Source: Pseudomonas sp. B33.4 (GTDB lineage Bacteria > Pseudomonadota > Gammaproteobacteria > Pseudomonadales > Pseudomonadaceae). Taken from it: 64,000 nucleotides of DNA. Every line of letters starts with the position of its first letter. Within the stretch, counting starts at the first letter, position 1. The stretch covers positions 2,099,001-2,163,000 of the forward strand of contig NZ_CP140706.1 in assembly GCF_034555375.1 (NCBI RefSeq). Direction: 5' to 3'. Made by a program: the position numbers and the translations under genes. This document shows, one piece after another, positions 19,301 to 28,600 of this stretch. The notes beneath the pieces are model-generated. The model was not told the origin of the DNA, did no database searches, and saw only the letters and a list, made by a program, of their open reading frames with translations.

Positions 19301-22300
19301 AATATGCAAGGCCCGCTGGGCAATCCGCTGGCCTTGAACGGCAAAGTCTTCGGCGGCGAGCTGGATTTGAGCTGGACCTACAGCAGCGCCATGTTCGACG
19401 CGGCGACTATCCAGCGTCTGGCCGATGACTATGTGCAGGAGCTGACAGCACTGATCGGCCACTGTTGCGACAGCGGCAACCGTGGCGTGACGCCATCGGA
19501 CTTCCCGCTGGCGCAACTGTCGCAAGCGCAACTGGATGCACTGGTGCTGGAACCGCAAGGCATCGATGACATCTACCCGCTGTCGCCGATGCAGCAGGGC
19601 ATGCTGTTCCACACCCTGCTCGAACATGGCAACGGCGACTACATCAACCAGATGCGTCTGGACGTCGAGGGCGTCGAGCCGCAGCGTTTCCGCGCCGCCT
19701 GGCAAGCGGTGGTGGATGCCCACGACATTCTGCGTACCGGGTTCTTCTGGCAGGGCGACTTGCCGCAACCGGTGCAAGTGGTGCAACGCCAGGTGGACGT
19801 GCCGTTCAGCGTGCTCGACTGGCACGGCAAAGCTGATCTGGACACGGCGCTGCAAACCCTCGCTGACGAGGAACGCGCATTGGGCCTGGACCTGACCTGT
19901 GCGCCGCTGCTGCGTCTGGTGCTGGTGCGCACGGCGACTGATCGTCATCACCTGATCTACACCAACCATCACATTTTGATGGACGGCTGGAGCAGCGCGC
20001 AGTTGCTCGGCGAAGTGTTGCAGCACTATCGCGGCGAAGCGGTGCCGCGTTCGGCGGGTCGCTATCGCGATTACATTGGCTGGCTGCAACGTCAGGATGC
20101 AACGGCGGCTGAAGCCTACTGGCTGACGACGCTGGTCAATCTGCAAGAGCCGACGCGTCTGGCCAACGCCATCGCACGGCCAGTCGACGGTTTGCCAAGT
20201 GTCGGTTATGGCGACCATTACCAAGTGCTGGGCGCGGATCTGAGTCTGCGTCTGGGTGAATTCGCCCGTGCCTCGAAAGTCACCGTCAACACCCTGGTGC
20301 AAGCCGCGTGGCTGTTGCTGTTGCAGCGCTACACCGGCAAGGACTGCGTGGCGTTCGGCGCGACCGTGGCCGGGCGTCCGGCGGATCTGCCGGGTGCCGA
20401 GGAGCAGATCGGGCTGTTCATCAACACCTTGCCAGTGGTGGCCGCGCCGCAAGCGCAGCAAAGTCTGGCCAGTTGGCTGCAAGCCGTGCAGGCGCAGAAC
20501 CTCGCTTCACGCGAGTTCGAACACACACCGCTGGCGGACATTCAGCGCTGGGCCGGGCAGGGCGGTGACGCGTTGTTCGACAGCCTGATGGTGTTCGAGA
20601 ACTACCCGATTGGCGAAGCGCTGGAGCGCGGTGCGCCGCAGGGTTTGCGTTTCGGTGCGGTGGTCAATCAGGAACAGACCAACTATCCGCTGACGCTGCT
20701 GGTGAGCATGGGCGCGCAACTGTCGGTGCATTTCAGCTACCAGCGCGACAGTTTTGCGGCGGCGAGCGTGGCGCAGTTGGGTGAAAGTCTGCAGCGTCTG
20801 CTCGGGCAGATGGTCGAAGCGGCTGAAGGCTCGTTGAGCGACTTGAACCTGATCGACAACGTCACGAGCGTCGAGGCCGACTTCGTCACCGAGTTGTGCA
20901 TTCATCAGGGCATTGCCCGCCAAGTGGCGACGACCCCGGATGCGCTGGCGGTGACCTTCGCCAATACGCAACTGACCTACGCCGAACTGGATGCGCAGGC
21001 CAATCGCCTGGCGCACAAATTGATCGAGCTGGGTGTCGGCCCGGAAGTGCGCGTGGGTGTGGCGATGCCGCGTTCCGAACAGCTGCTGATTGCCTTGCTG
21101 GCGGTGCTCAAGTCCGGCGGCGCGTATGTGCCGCTGGACCCGGATTACCCGGCGGATCGCGTTGCCTACATGCTCGAAGACAGCCGTGCGCGGGTGTTGC
21201 TTACCGAGCAAGCGGTCGCCGCAACCCTGAGCGTAGCGGGCGATACGCAAGTGCTGCTGATGGATCAGGTGTCGTTGAGCGGCTATTCCGCCGTCGCACC
21301 TGAAACGAAGGTGCAGCCGGACAACCTCGCCTACGTGATCTACACCTCCGGTTCCACTGGCAAGCCGAAAGGCGTGGCGATTGCTCACCGCAATGTCATG
21401 GCGCTGATCGACTGGTCGGCCAAGGTCTACAGCCGCGACGATATTCAAGGCGTATTGGCTTCGACTTCGGTGTGCTTCGATCTGTCGGTGTGGGAGCTGT
21501 TTGTCACGTTGGCCAATGGCGGTTCGCTGATCATCGCGCGTAACGCTTTGGAGCTGGCGAACCTGCCGGCGCGTGATCAGGTACGCCTGATCAACACCGT
21601 GCCGTCGGCCATTGCTGCGCTGCAACGCGCCGGGCAGATTCCGCCGAGTGTGCGCATCATCAATCTGGCCGGTGAGCCGCTCAAGCAAGCCTTGGTCGAC
21701 GCGTTGTATCAACAGCCAACCGTAGAGCACGTCTACGACCTCTACGGTCCGTCGGAAGACACCACCTATTCGACCTGGACCCGCCGCATCGCCGGTGGCC
21801 AGCCGCGCATCGGTCGTGCCCTCGATCACAGCGCTAGTCACTTGCTGGATGCCGATCTGCAAGCGGTGCCGCATGGGGTTTCGGCAGAACTTTACTTGTC
21901 CGGCGCCGGCATCACGCGCGGTTATCTGGGGCGTGCGGCGATGACCGCCGAGCGCTTTGTACCGAACCCGTTCGTCGGCAATGGCGAGCGCATGTACCGC
22001 ACCGGCGACCTGATTCGTGAACGCGAAGAGGGCGCGCTGGAGTACATGGGCCGAATCGACCATCAGGTGAAAATTCGTGGATTCCGCATCGAACTGGGCG
22101 AGATCGAGGCGCGATTGCTCGCTCAACCGGCGGTCACCGAAGCGGCGGTGCTGGCCGTTGAAGGAGAGGGCGGTGCGCAACTGGTGGCCTACGTGGTCGC
22201 CCCGCAACTGGATCTGTACGACGGCGAAGCGCAACGGCAACTGCGCGACGGACTAAAGACTGGCCTCAAGTCTTCGTTACCTGACTACATGATTCCCGCG

Positions 22301-22696
22301 CACCTGCTGTTCCTTGAGCAGTTGCCACTGACCCCCAACGGCAAACTCGACCGCAAGGCCCTGCCAGCGGTGGATGCCAGCCAGATGCAGGCCGCGTACG
22401 TCGCGCCGCAGAGTGAGCTTGAGCAGCAGGTCGCGGCGATCTGGCAGCAAGTGCTCGAGGTTCAACGCATTGGTCTGAACGATCACTTCTTCGAACTGGG
22501 CGGGCACTCGCTGCTGGCGGTCAACGTGGTGTCGCGCATCGCCCTCGAACTGGGCCTGACGCTGACCCCGCAACTGTTATTCCAGCACCCCGTCCTGAGC
22601 GACTTTGTCGCTCGCCTCGATACAGGAGGCGGGGCAATCAACGAACAGAAACTGAGCAAGCTGGAAGCCCTGCTTGACGATATGGAGGAAGTCTGA
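10376..22696 (+). CDS. pvdI: Pyoverdine side-chain NRPS (C-A-T-E, C-A-T-E, C-A-T)
   Basis: A 4106-aa three-module synthetase. Module 1: C (HHIVSDG about 182), A (TSGSTGKPKG about 661), T (GGDSI about 1045), E (HHLAVDG about 1224). Module 2: C (PLSPMQQG about 1560, HHILMDG about 1691), A (about 2153), T (about 2539), E (HHLVVDG about 2727). Module 3: C (about 3065, HHILMDG about 3199), A (about 3657), T (GGHSLL about 4036). Reading the ten pocket residues by alignment to GrsA gives DVWHVSLIDK (Ser), DGEACGGVTK (acidic pocket, Lys/Orn type) and DLWNNALTYK (close to the Ala code DLFNNALTYK). The C domains after each E are of the type that takes a D-residue donor. Predicted order: D-Ser, D-basic, Ala (Gly possible). 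The N-terminus is a short helical docking-like region. The gene overlaps the next NRPS by one base. pvdI is a name by position. Confidence 0.9.
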   Translation: MNAEDSLKLARRFIGLPLEKRQMFLAALQREGVDFSRFPIPTGVEAEDRQALSYAQQRMWFLWQLDPQGGAYNLPGAVRLSGRLNLAALEQAFASLVERHETLRTVFQRQADDSLLQVPASAPLVIRHEDFSTLPASEREQAVVQAAEQQSVVPFDLAVGPLLRVTLLKLAEQEHVLLLTLHHIVSDGWSMNVLIDEFIRCYDAFDAGQQPQLAALPIQYSDYALWQRRWLEAGEQARQLDYWQAQLGDEHPVLELPLDHSRPAMPSYRGTRYEFAVDEQLAEQLRNTAQQHQVTLFMLLLGAFNALLHRYTGQTDIRVGVPIANRNRGEIEGLIGFFVNTQVLRTRLDGQTRVDDLLRAIKETALGAQAHQDLPFEQLVEALKLERSLSHTPLFQVMYNHQPQVADIASIRTASGLLLNSLDWQSRTTQFDLTLDTYEKGGKLHAALTYASDLFEPATIERMARHWLRLLTAMVADPSQRVGELPLLEADEQHTLVHDWNNVHAVYPTQTPIHQLIEAQVARTPNAPALLFGEQTLSYAELDARANRLAHLLGEQGVRADSLVGVCALRSVEMVVALLAILKAGGAYVPLDPEYPQERLAYMIEDSGITLLLTQDALLASLPTDGVQVITLNQPGLLDRYSDSRVEVSVDPLNLAYVIYTSGSTGKPKGAGNSHAALVNRLCWMQEAYAIDASDSVLQKTPFSFDVSVWEFFWPLLTGARLVVAAPGAHRDPLQLIDIINRHGISTLHFVPSMLQAFIHEAGVESCMGLKRIVCSGEALPLDAQLQVFAKLPNAGLYNLYGPTEAAIDVTHWTCVDEGADSVPIGRPIANLRTHVLDAELLPVPSGVAGELYLGGAGLARSYHQRPALTAERFVPCPFHDGERLYRTGDRVRQRADGVIEYLGRLDHQVKLRGLRIELGEIETRLMQHPLVREAVVLVQGGKHLVAYLVLENAQPDEQWQQDVKAWLLGSLPEFMVPTYLITLPKLPVTANGKLDRKALPQPDAAPQQAFVAPQDALQKALAAIWQDVLGLERVGLEDNFFELGGDSIISIQVVSRARQAGIRISPRDLFQYQTVRSLALVATLDNQTSVDQGPVTGGAVLGPIQQHFFSRAMPLREHWNQSLLLTPRDTLNAQWLDAALAHVINHHDALRLRFVESAEGWQQSHGPLVDSAELWLRDAETAEQLQALCNEAQRSLDLQNGPLLRALLVTLTDGTQRLNLIIHHLAVDGVSWRVLLEDLQQAYEQRSAGGGIQLPAKTNAFQSWTARLESAAARFDEQLDYWKTQHQGAQDLPCERPDGSLQNLHGEKIEWRLDAERTRQLLQQAPAAYRTQVNDLLLTALARTISRWTRQPGTLIELEGHGREDLFDDIDLTRTVGWFTSLFAVNLTAADDLDGSIKSIKEQLRAVPDKGLGYGVLRYLAAPSVRAELATLAPPRITFNYLGQFDRQFDDAALFVPSAETSGVAQDPAAPLANWLTLEGQVYGGELSMNWGFSREMFDSATVQYLVDQYALELHALIEHCCTLQAAQATPSDFPLARVTQAQLDELPVPAGQLDDVYPLSPMQQGLLFHTLYEQAAGEYINQLRVDVEGLDPERFRAAWQATVDAQDILRSGFVWQGELAQPLQIVHRHVQLPFSTLDWRDRKDQPTALAALADAERQQGFDLTCAPLLRLLLVQTGAEQWHLIYTHHHILMDGWSNSQLLGEVLQRYSGRTPVTGGGRYRDYIAWLQRQDGQLSEDFWSGQLAALQEPTRLARAATAGEIASGHGDHYLTLDVQRTQALETFARQQKVTVNTLVQAAWLLLLQRYTGHETVAFGATVAGRPADLPGIEQQVGLFINTLPVIGAPRPDQSVGSWLQAVQAQNLSLRDFEHTPLADIQRWAGQGGEALFDNILVFENYPIAQALSQAGQGLTFGDVGNLEQTHYALSVAVTLGQQLALHYSFDRGQFAGDVIEGISRHLLQLLEQFAVSAERNLGEIALASADEQTRQQAENHPQPYPVDIGVHQRIAALAAQNPQRTAVIFNGEHFSYGEIDQRANQLAHALIARGVGAETRVGVALPRSESVIVALLAVLKAGGAYVPLDTSYPRERLAYLIGDSGLALLISDSSVSAQLPVDESVPLLELDRLDLRELPIKAPQVQLDPHNLAYVIYTSGSTGNPKGVSVAHGPLAMHCQAIGQRYEMRDSDCEFHFMSFAFDGAHERWLTSLTHGASLLIRDDTLWTPEQTYNAMIEHGVTVVAFPPVYLQQLAEHAERVGNPPKVRIYCFGGDAVPNASFERVKRALDPDYIINGYGPTETVVTPLIWKAGREVPCGAAYAPIGSRIGDRSAYVLDADLNLLPQGMAGELYLGGTGLARGYLNRPGLTAERFVADPFSTTGGLLYRTGDLVRQRVDGTFDYLDRIDNQVKIRGFRIELGEVEAALQALDGVREAVVVAQEGSAGSGKRLVAYVVGDASRADFTDQLRAQLKATLPAHMVPAYVLRLERMPLTPNGKLDRKNLPKPDVSQLQQTYVAPQTALEQQLATIWQDVLKLEQVGVSDNFFELGGDSIISIQVVSRARQAGIRFTPKDLFQHQTIAALALVAQTGEALQLIDQQPVTGSTALLPIHQEFFAQAIPDRHHWNQSVMLKPMQALDAQRLEQALDALVLHHDSLRLEFVEQTEDWVAQYRDVAAQAGETILWHVEVADLAALEALGDKAQRSLQLSGGSLIRAVLANLADGTQRLLLIVHHLVVDGVSWRILFEDLQNAYRQLSAGASVQLPAKTSAVKAWAAALQDYAATPALQAELGFWQQQLQGASAALPYDHPHGGQQHDQALTIRRNLDKNLTRQLLQDAPAAYRTQVNDLLLTALARVMVRWTGDDHALVLLEGHGREDLFDSIDLTRTVGWFTSVFPARLSPVTELGASLKQVKEQLRAIPHKGIGFGALAHLGDAQSREALQGLPAPRLTFNYLGQFDGSFAEADEALFAPTSESGGAEVNMQGPLGNPLALNGKVFGGELDLSWTYSSAMFDAATIQRLADDYVQELTALIGHCCDSGNRGVTPSDFPLAQLSQAQLDALVLEPQGIDDIYPLSPMQQGMLFHTLLEHGNGDYINQMRLDVEGVEPQRFRAAWQAVVDAHDILRTGFFWQGDLPQPVQVVQRQVDVPFSVLDWHGKADLDTALQTLADEERALGLDLTCAPLLRLVLVRTATDRHHLIYTNHHILMDGWSSAQLLGEVLQHYRGEAVPRSAGRYRDYIGWLQRQDATAAEAYWLTTLVNLQEPTRLANAIARPVDGLPSVGYGDHYQVLGADLSLRLGEFARASKVTVNTLVQAAWLLLLQRYTGKDCVAFGATVAGRPADLPGAEEQIGLFINTLPVVAAPQAQQSLASWLQAVQAQNLASREFEHTPLADIQRWAGQGGDALFDSLMVFENYPIGEALERGAPQGLRFGAVVNQEQTNYPLTLLVSMGAQLSVHFSYQRDSFAAASVAQLGESLQRLLGQMVEAAEGSLSDLNLIDNVTSVEADFVTELCIHQGIARQVATTPDALAVTFANTQLTYAELDAQANRLAHKLIELGVGPEVRVGVAMPRSEQLLIALLAVLKSGGAYVPLDPDYPADRVAYMLEDSRARVLLTEQAVAATLSVAGDTQVLLMDQVSLSGYSAVAPETKVQPDNLAYVIYTSGSTGKPKGVAIAHRNVMALIDWSAKVYSRDDIQGVLASTSVCFDLSVWELFVTLANGGSLIIARNALELANLPARDQVRLINTVPSAIAALQRAGQIPPSVRIINLAGEPLKQALVDALYQQPTVEHVYDLYGPSEDTTYSTWTRRIAGGQPRIGRALDHSASHLLDADLQAVPHGVSAELYLSGAGITRGYLGRAAMTAERFVPNPFVGNGERMYRTGDLIREREEGALEYMGRIDHQVKIRGFRIELGEIEARLLAQPAVTEAAVLAVEGEGGAQLVAYVVAPQLDLYDGEAQRQLRDGLKTGLKSSLPDYMIPAHLLFLEQLPLTPNGKLDRKALPAVDASQMQAAYVAPQSELEQQVAAIWQQVLEVQRIGLNDHFFELGGHSLLAVNVVSRIALELGLTLTPQLLFQHPVLSDFVARLDTGGGAINEQKLSKLEALLDDMEEV

Positions 22697-25600
22697 TGGA
22701 CAAGAGTGTTGCTTTGAGGGTAGCCAAGCGCTTTATCACTCTGCCGCTGGACAAACGTAAGCTGTACCTGGAAAAGATGCTCGAAGAGGGCGTCTCTCCG
22801 GCCAACCTGCCGATCCCGGAAACACGTTCCGGGTTTGCAGCGATTCCTCTGTCGTACGCTCAGGAACGCCAACTGTTCCTCTGGCAAATGGACCCGCACA
22901 GCACTGCGTATCACATCCCCAGCGCCTTGCGCCTCAAGGGGCAACTGGATGTGGCGGCGCTGGAACGCAGCTTCAATGCGGTGGCGGCGCGTCATGAAAG
23001 TTTGCGCACCACGTTTGCCGAGCACGGCGAAACCTTCTGCCAGGTGATTCACCCGCAATTGCCGCTGCGGATCACCCTGGCACCGCTGCCGGCAGGCCTC
23101 GACAGCGCTGGCGAAGAGGCGGCGATCAAGGCGTTTGTCGAAGGCGAAACTGCGCGCCCGTTCAATCTGCAACAGGGTCCGCTGCTGCGCGTGGCATTAC
23201 TCAAAGTCGCCGATGATGATCATGTGCTGGTGTTGATCCAGCACCACATCATCGCCGATGGCTGGTCGATCAAAGTGCTGGTCAACGAGCTGATCCAGCA
23301 TTACGCCGCCGACACCGCCGGGCAGCCACTGGCATTGCCGGAACTGGAGGTGCAATACGCCGACTACGCGATCTGGCAGCGCCACTGGCTGGAAGCAGGC
23401 GAGCGTGAGCGACAACTGGCTTACTGGATCAAGACACTGGACGGCGAGCAGCCGGTGCTGGAACTGCCGATCGATTTTCCGCGTCCGGCAGTGCAAAGCC
23501 TGCGCGGTGCGCGCCTGCAACTGGACCTGCCAGCCACCCTCGGCGATGCGCTCAAACAACTGGCGCAGCGCGAAGGCGCCAGCCTGTTCATGGTTTTGCT
23601 GGCGTCGTTTCAAGCGTTGCTGCATCGCTACAGCGGTCAGGCGCAGATTCGTGTCGGCGTGCCGACCGCCAACCGCAACCGGGTTGAGACCGAAGGCCTG
23701 ATCGGCTTCTTCGTCAACACCCAGGTACTCAATGCCGAGGTCAACGGGCAACTGCCGTTCAATCAATTGCTGGCCCAAGTCAAGCAAGCGGCGATGGCCG
23801 CGCAGGCGCATCAGGATCTGCCGTTCGAACAGTTGATCGAAGCGCTGCAACCGGAACGCAGCCTGAGCCACAGCCCGGTGTTCCAGGTGATGTTCAACCA
23901 CCAGACCAGCCGTGATCAGGGCCGTAGCGCGGTGCAACTGCCGCAGCTGAGCGTCGAGGATGTGCAGTGGGAAGGGCGCACCGCGCAGTTCGATCTGACC
24001 CTCAATACTTACGAATCGAATGACGGTTTCGCCGCCGAATTGACCTACGCCACCGATCTGTTCAAGCCGGAAACGGTCGAGCGTCTGGCGCGTCACTGGC
24101 AAAACCTGTTGCAAGGTATTGTGGCTGCACCGACTCAACGGGTTGGCGAACTGCCGCTGCTGGAAAGTGCCGAACACGGCGTGTTGTTGCAGGACTGGTT
24201 GCGTGTGGCGGATCACAGCGCGCAGGCCGAGTGCGTGCAGCAGGACTTTGCCTTGCAGGCGCAACGAAACCCGCAGGCCACGGCGCTGATCATCGGCAAC
24301 GACGTACTGACGTATGGCGAACTGGATGCCCGGGCCAATCAACTGGCGCGTCATCTGATCGAGGCCGGCGTCGGCCCGGATCAGCTGGTCGGCATCGCGG
24401 TCGAGCGCAGCGTTGAAATGATCGTCGGCCTGTTGGCGATCCTCAAGGCCGGCGGTGCTTATGTGCCGCTGGACCCAGCGTATCCAGAAGATCGTCTGGC
24501 CTACATGATTGAGGACAGCGGCCTGCAATTGCTGCTGACCCAAACGCATTTGCAAGCGCAGCTGCCGATCCCGGCGGGTGTGCAAACCCTGTTGCTCGAT
24601 CAGCCAGGTGACTGGCTGGCGACTTATCCACAGACCGCGCCGAGCGTCGCCGTCAATGGCGAGCACTTGGCGTACACGATCTACACCTCCGGCTCCACCG
24701 GCAAACCGAAAGGCGTGATGGTGCGCCACGCGGCGCTGAGCAACTTTGTCGCGAGCATGATCAAGCAGCCGGGGATTGCCGCTGCGGATCGCATGCTGTC
24801 GCTGACCACGTTCTCCTTCGATATTTTCGGCCTGGAAATCTACGGCCCGTTGCTCGCCGGCGCCTGTGTGGTGCTGACCGGCAAGGACGTGCATCAAGAC
24901 CCGCAAGCGGTGCTGGCGTTGATCGAACGTCACGCCGTCAGCGTGCTGCAAGCCACGCCATCGACCTGGCGCATGCTGCTCGACAACGAGCACTCGGCCA
25001 TTCTCAATGGCCGCACATTCCTCTGTGGCGGTGAAGCGCTGCCGCAGGAACTGGCCAAGCGCATGCTGGCGCTGACGCCGAGCGTGTGGAACCTGTATGG
25101 CCCGACCGAAACCACGATCTGGTCGGCGCAACACGCACTGAGCGCGGACCACAGCCGGCCGTTCCTCGGCACGCCGATCGACAACACCGCGCTGTACATC
25201 CTTGGCAGCGACCTTGAGCTCAATCCGCTCGGCGCACCCGGTGAATTGCTGATTGGCGGTGACGGTCTGGCCCGTGGTTACTTCCAGCGCCCGAGTCTGA
25301 CCGCTGAACGGTTTGTGCCGGATCCGTTCTCGGCAAACGGTGCGCGTCTGTACCGCACCGGCGACCTGACCCGTTATCGCGCAGAAGGCGTGATCGAGTA
25401 CATCGGGCGCATCGACCATCAAGTGAAAATCCGTGGTTTCCGTATCGAGCTTGGCGAGATCGAAGCGCGCTTGCTCGCATTCGACAGCGTGCGCGAAACC
25501 GTTGTGGTCGCACAGGACGGCCCGACCGGACCACAATTGGTCGGCTATGTGGTGCCATCCGCCAGCACTGTTGATGAAGTCGAACTGCGTGCTGAATTGA

Positions 25601-28600
25601 AAGCCAGCCTCAAGGCTGAACTGCCGGAATACATGGTGCCGGCGCACCTGCTGTTCCTTGCGCAGCTGCCGCTGACCCCCAACGGCAAAGTCGACCGCAA
25701 AGCCTTGCCGGCCCCCGACGCCAGCCAGTTGCAATCAACTTACATCGCGCCACAAACCGCTACTCAACACGCCGTCGCCGAGATCTGGCAAGCGGTGCTC
25801 AAGCTTGAGCGTGTCGGCCTCAGTGACAACTTCTTCGAACTCGGCGGCCATTCCTTGCTGGTAACGCAAGTGGTCTCCCGTGTGCGTCAGACGCTGAACG
25901 TTCAAGTGCCGCTGCGCACGCTGTTCGAGCACAGCACGCTGGAAGATTTCGTTGCTGCATTGGGTGTCGACCAGGCCACTCAGGAACCGCCGATTGTCGC
26001 GCTGCCGCGTCTGCAACCGTTGGCGCTTTCCTATGCGCAGGAACGCCAATGGTTCCTCTGGCAGCTGGAACCGACCAGCACGGCCTATCACGTCCCGGCT
26101 GCGCTGCGTCTGCGCGGTGAGCTGAATCTGCCGGCATTGCAGCAAAGCTTCAATGCGTTGATCGAGCGCCACGAATCCCTGCGCACCTGCTTCGTCGAAG
26201 AGCAGGGCACAACCCTGCAAGTGATTCAGACGCAGGGCACGCTGGATCTGCAAGTGCAGGACGTTGCCGGGCTGGACGATGCCGCGTTGCAAGCGCTGGT
26301 CGCCGAAGAAACCCTGCACCTGTTCAACCTGCAGCAAGGCCCGTTGTTGCGGGTCAAATTGCTGCGCCTGGCCGCCGATGACCATGCGCTGGTGATTACC
26401 TTGCACCACATCGTCTCCGATGGCTGGTCGATGAACATCATGGTCGATGAGCTGGTGGCGTTGTACGCCGCGTACAGCCAGGGCCAGACCGCGCAATTGC
26501 CGGCGCTGCCGGTGCAATACGCCGACTACGCCGTGTGGCAGAAACAGTGGATGGACGCCGGTGAGCGCGAGCGTCAGCTGAATTACTGGACCGCGCAACT
26601 CGGCGATGGTGATCAGCCGTTGCTGGAGCTGCCGACCGACCGTCCACGTCCCGCCGAGCAAAGCTATCGCGGCGCGCGTCGCGACATCCCGCTGAGCCTC
26701 GAACTGGCTTCAGCGCTCAAGCAAGTCGCGCAGCGTGAAAACGTCACCCTGTTCGCGCTGCTGCTGGCCTCGTTCCAGACCTTGCTGCACCGCTACAGCG
26801 GTCAGGCCGACATCCGTGTTGGCGTGCCCGTGGCCAACCGTAATCGGGTCGATACTGAAGGGCTGATTGGCTTCTTCGTCAACACCCAAGTGCTCAAGGC
26901 TGAATTCGACAGTCAGCAAACCTTCCGCAGCCTGTTGCAACAAGTGAAGAGCACCGTGCTCGGCGCTCAGGCCCATCAGGATCTGCCATTCGAGCAACTG
27001 GTCGACGCGCTGCAACCGGAACGCAGCCTCAGCCACAGTCCGCTGTTCCAGGTGATGCATAACCACCAGAGCCAGGCGCGTCAGGCGCAGGGCGCGACAC
27101 GCCTGCCGCAACTGCAGATCGAAGGCTTGCCTTGGGCGTCGAATACTGCGCAGTTCGATCTGACCCTGAACACCTTTGAATCGACCGACAATGTCTGGGC
27201 CGAGCTGACTTACGCCACCGACCTGTTCGACCTCGATACCATCGAGCGCCTGTCGCAACACTGGACGAATCTGCTGCAAGGCATCGTCACCGACAGCGGC
27301 CAGCGTATCGCTGAACTGCCGCTGCACGACGCCGCCGAACGCGCAGCGACCCTGCTGCAATGGAACCCGGCCGTGGCCGATTTCCCGAGCGAGCAGTGCC
27401 TGCATCACTTGATCGAAGCCCAGGCCGCCCGCGCACCGCAAGCGGTGGCCGTGACGTACGCCGAGCAGTCCTTGAGCTACGTTGAGCTCAACAGCCGCGC
27501 CAACCAGTTGGCGCACAAGCTGATTGCCAGCGGCGTCGGCCCGGACGTGCGCGTAGGCCTCGCGGTCGAGCGCAGCCTCGACATGCTGGTCGGTCTGTTG
27601 GCGATTCTCAAGGCGGGCGGCGCGTACGTGCCGCTGGACCCGAGCTACCCGGAAGAACGCCTGAGCTACATGATCGGCGACAGCGGCATCGACCTGCTGT
27701 TGACCCAGAGCCATTTGCTCGCACGTCTGCCGGTGCCCGACTCGGTGCGCAGCCTGATGCTCGATCAGGATCGCGAAGACCTAGAGGGCTACAGCGACAG
27801 CAATCCGCAAGTGAGCATGAGCGCGGATAACCTGGCGTACGTGATTTACACCTCGGGTTCGACCGGTCAGCCGAAGGGCACCTTGCTAGCTCATCGCAAC
27901 GTGCTGCGCCTGTTCGAGGCCACCGCCGCGTGGTTCGATTTCGGCGCGCAGGATGTCTGGAGCCTGTTCCATTCCTACGCGTTCGACTTCTCCGTGTGGG
28001 AGATTTTCGGCGCGCTGCTGTACGGCGGCAAACTGGTGGTGGTGCCTTACGAGGTCAGCCGCTCACCGGAAGACTTCTTCGCATTGCTGTGCCGCGAAGG
28101 CATTACCGTGCTCAACCAGACGCCGTCGGCGTTCAAGCAATTGATGCAGGTCGCCTGCGCCCCGGAGCACGCCGCTCAACAACTGGCGCTGCGTTACGTG
28201 GTGTTCGGCGGTGAGGCGCTGGAAGTGAAAAGCCTGCGTCCATGGTTCGAGCGTTTCGGCGATCAAACGCCGCAACTGATCAACATGTACGGCATCACCG
28301 AAACCACCGTCCACGTGACGTACCGGCCGTTGTCGATGGCCGATTTGCAGCGTGACGCGAGCAGCCCGATCGGCGAGCCGATTCCGGACCTGTCGTGGTA
28401 CTTGCTCGACGGCGACCTGAACCCGGTGGCCAAGGGAAGCATCGGTGAGCTGTACGTCGGTCGCGCCGGTCTGGCGCGCGGTTATCTGAACCGTGCCGAT
28501 CTGACGTCGTTACGGTTTATTCCCGATCCGTTCGCCGCTGACGGTGGTCGTCTGTATCGCACCGGCGACCTGGCGCGTTATCGCGCTGACGGCGTGATCG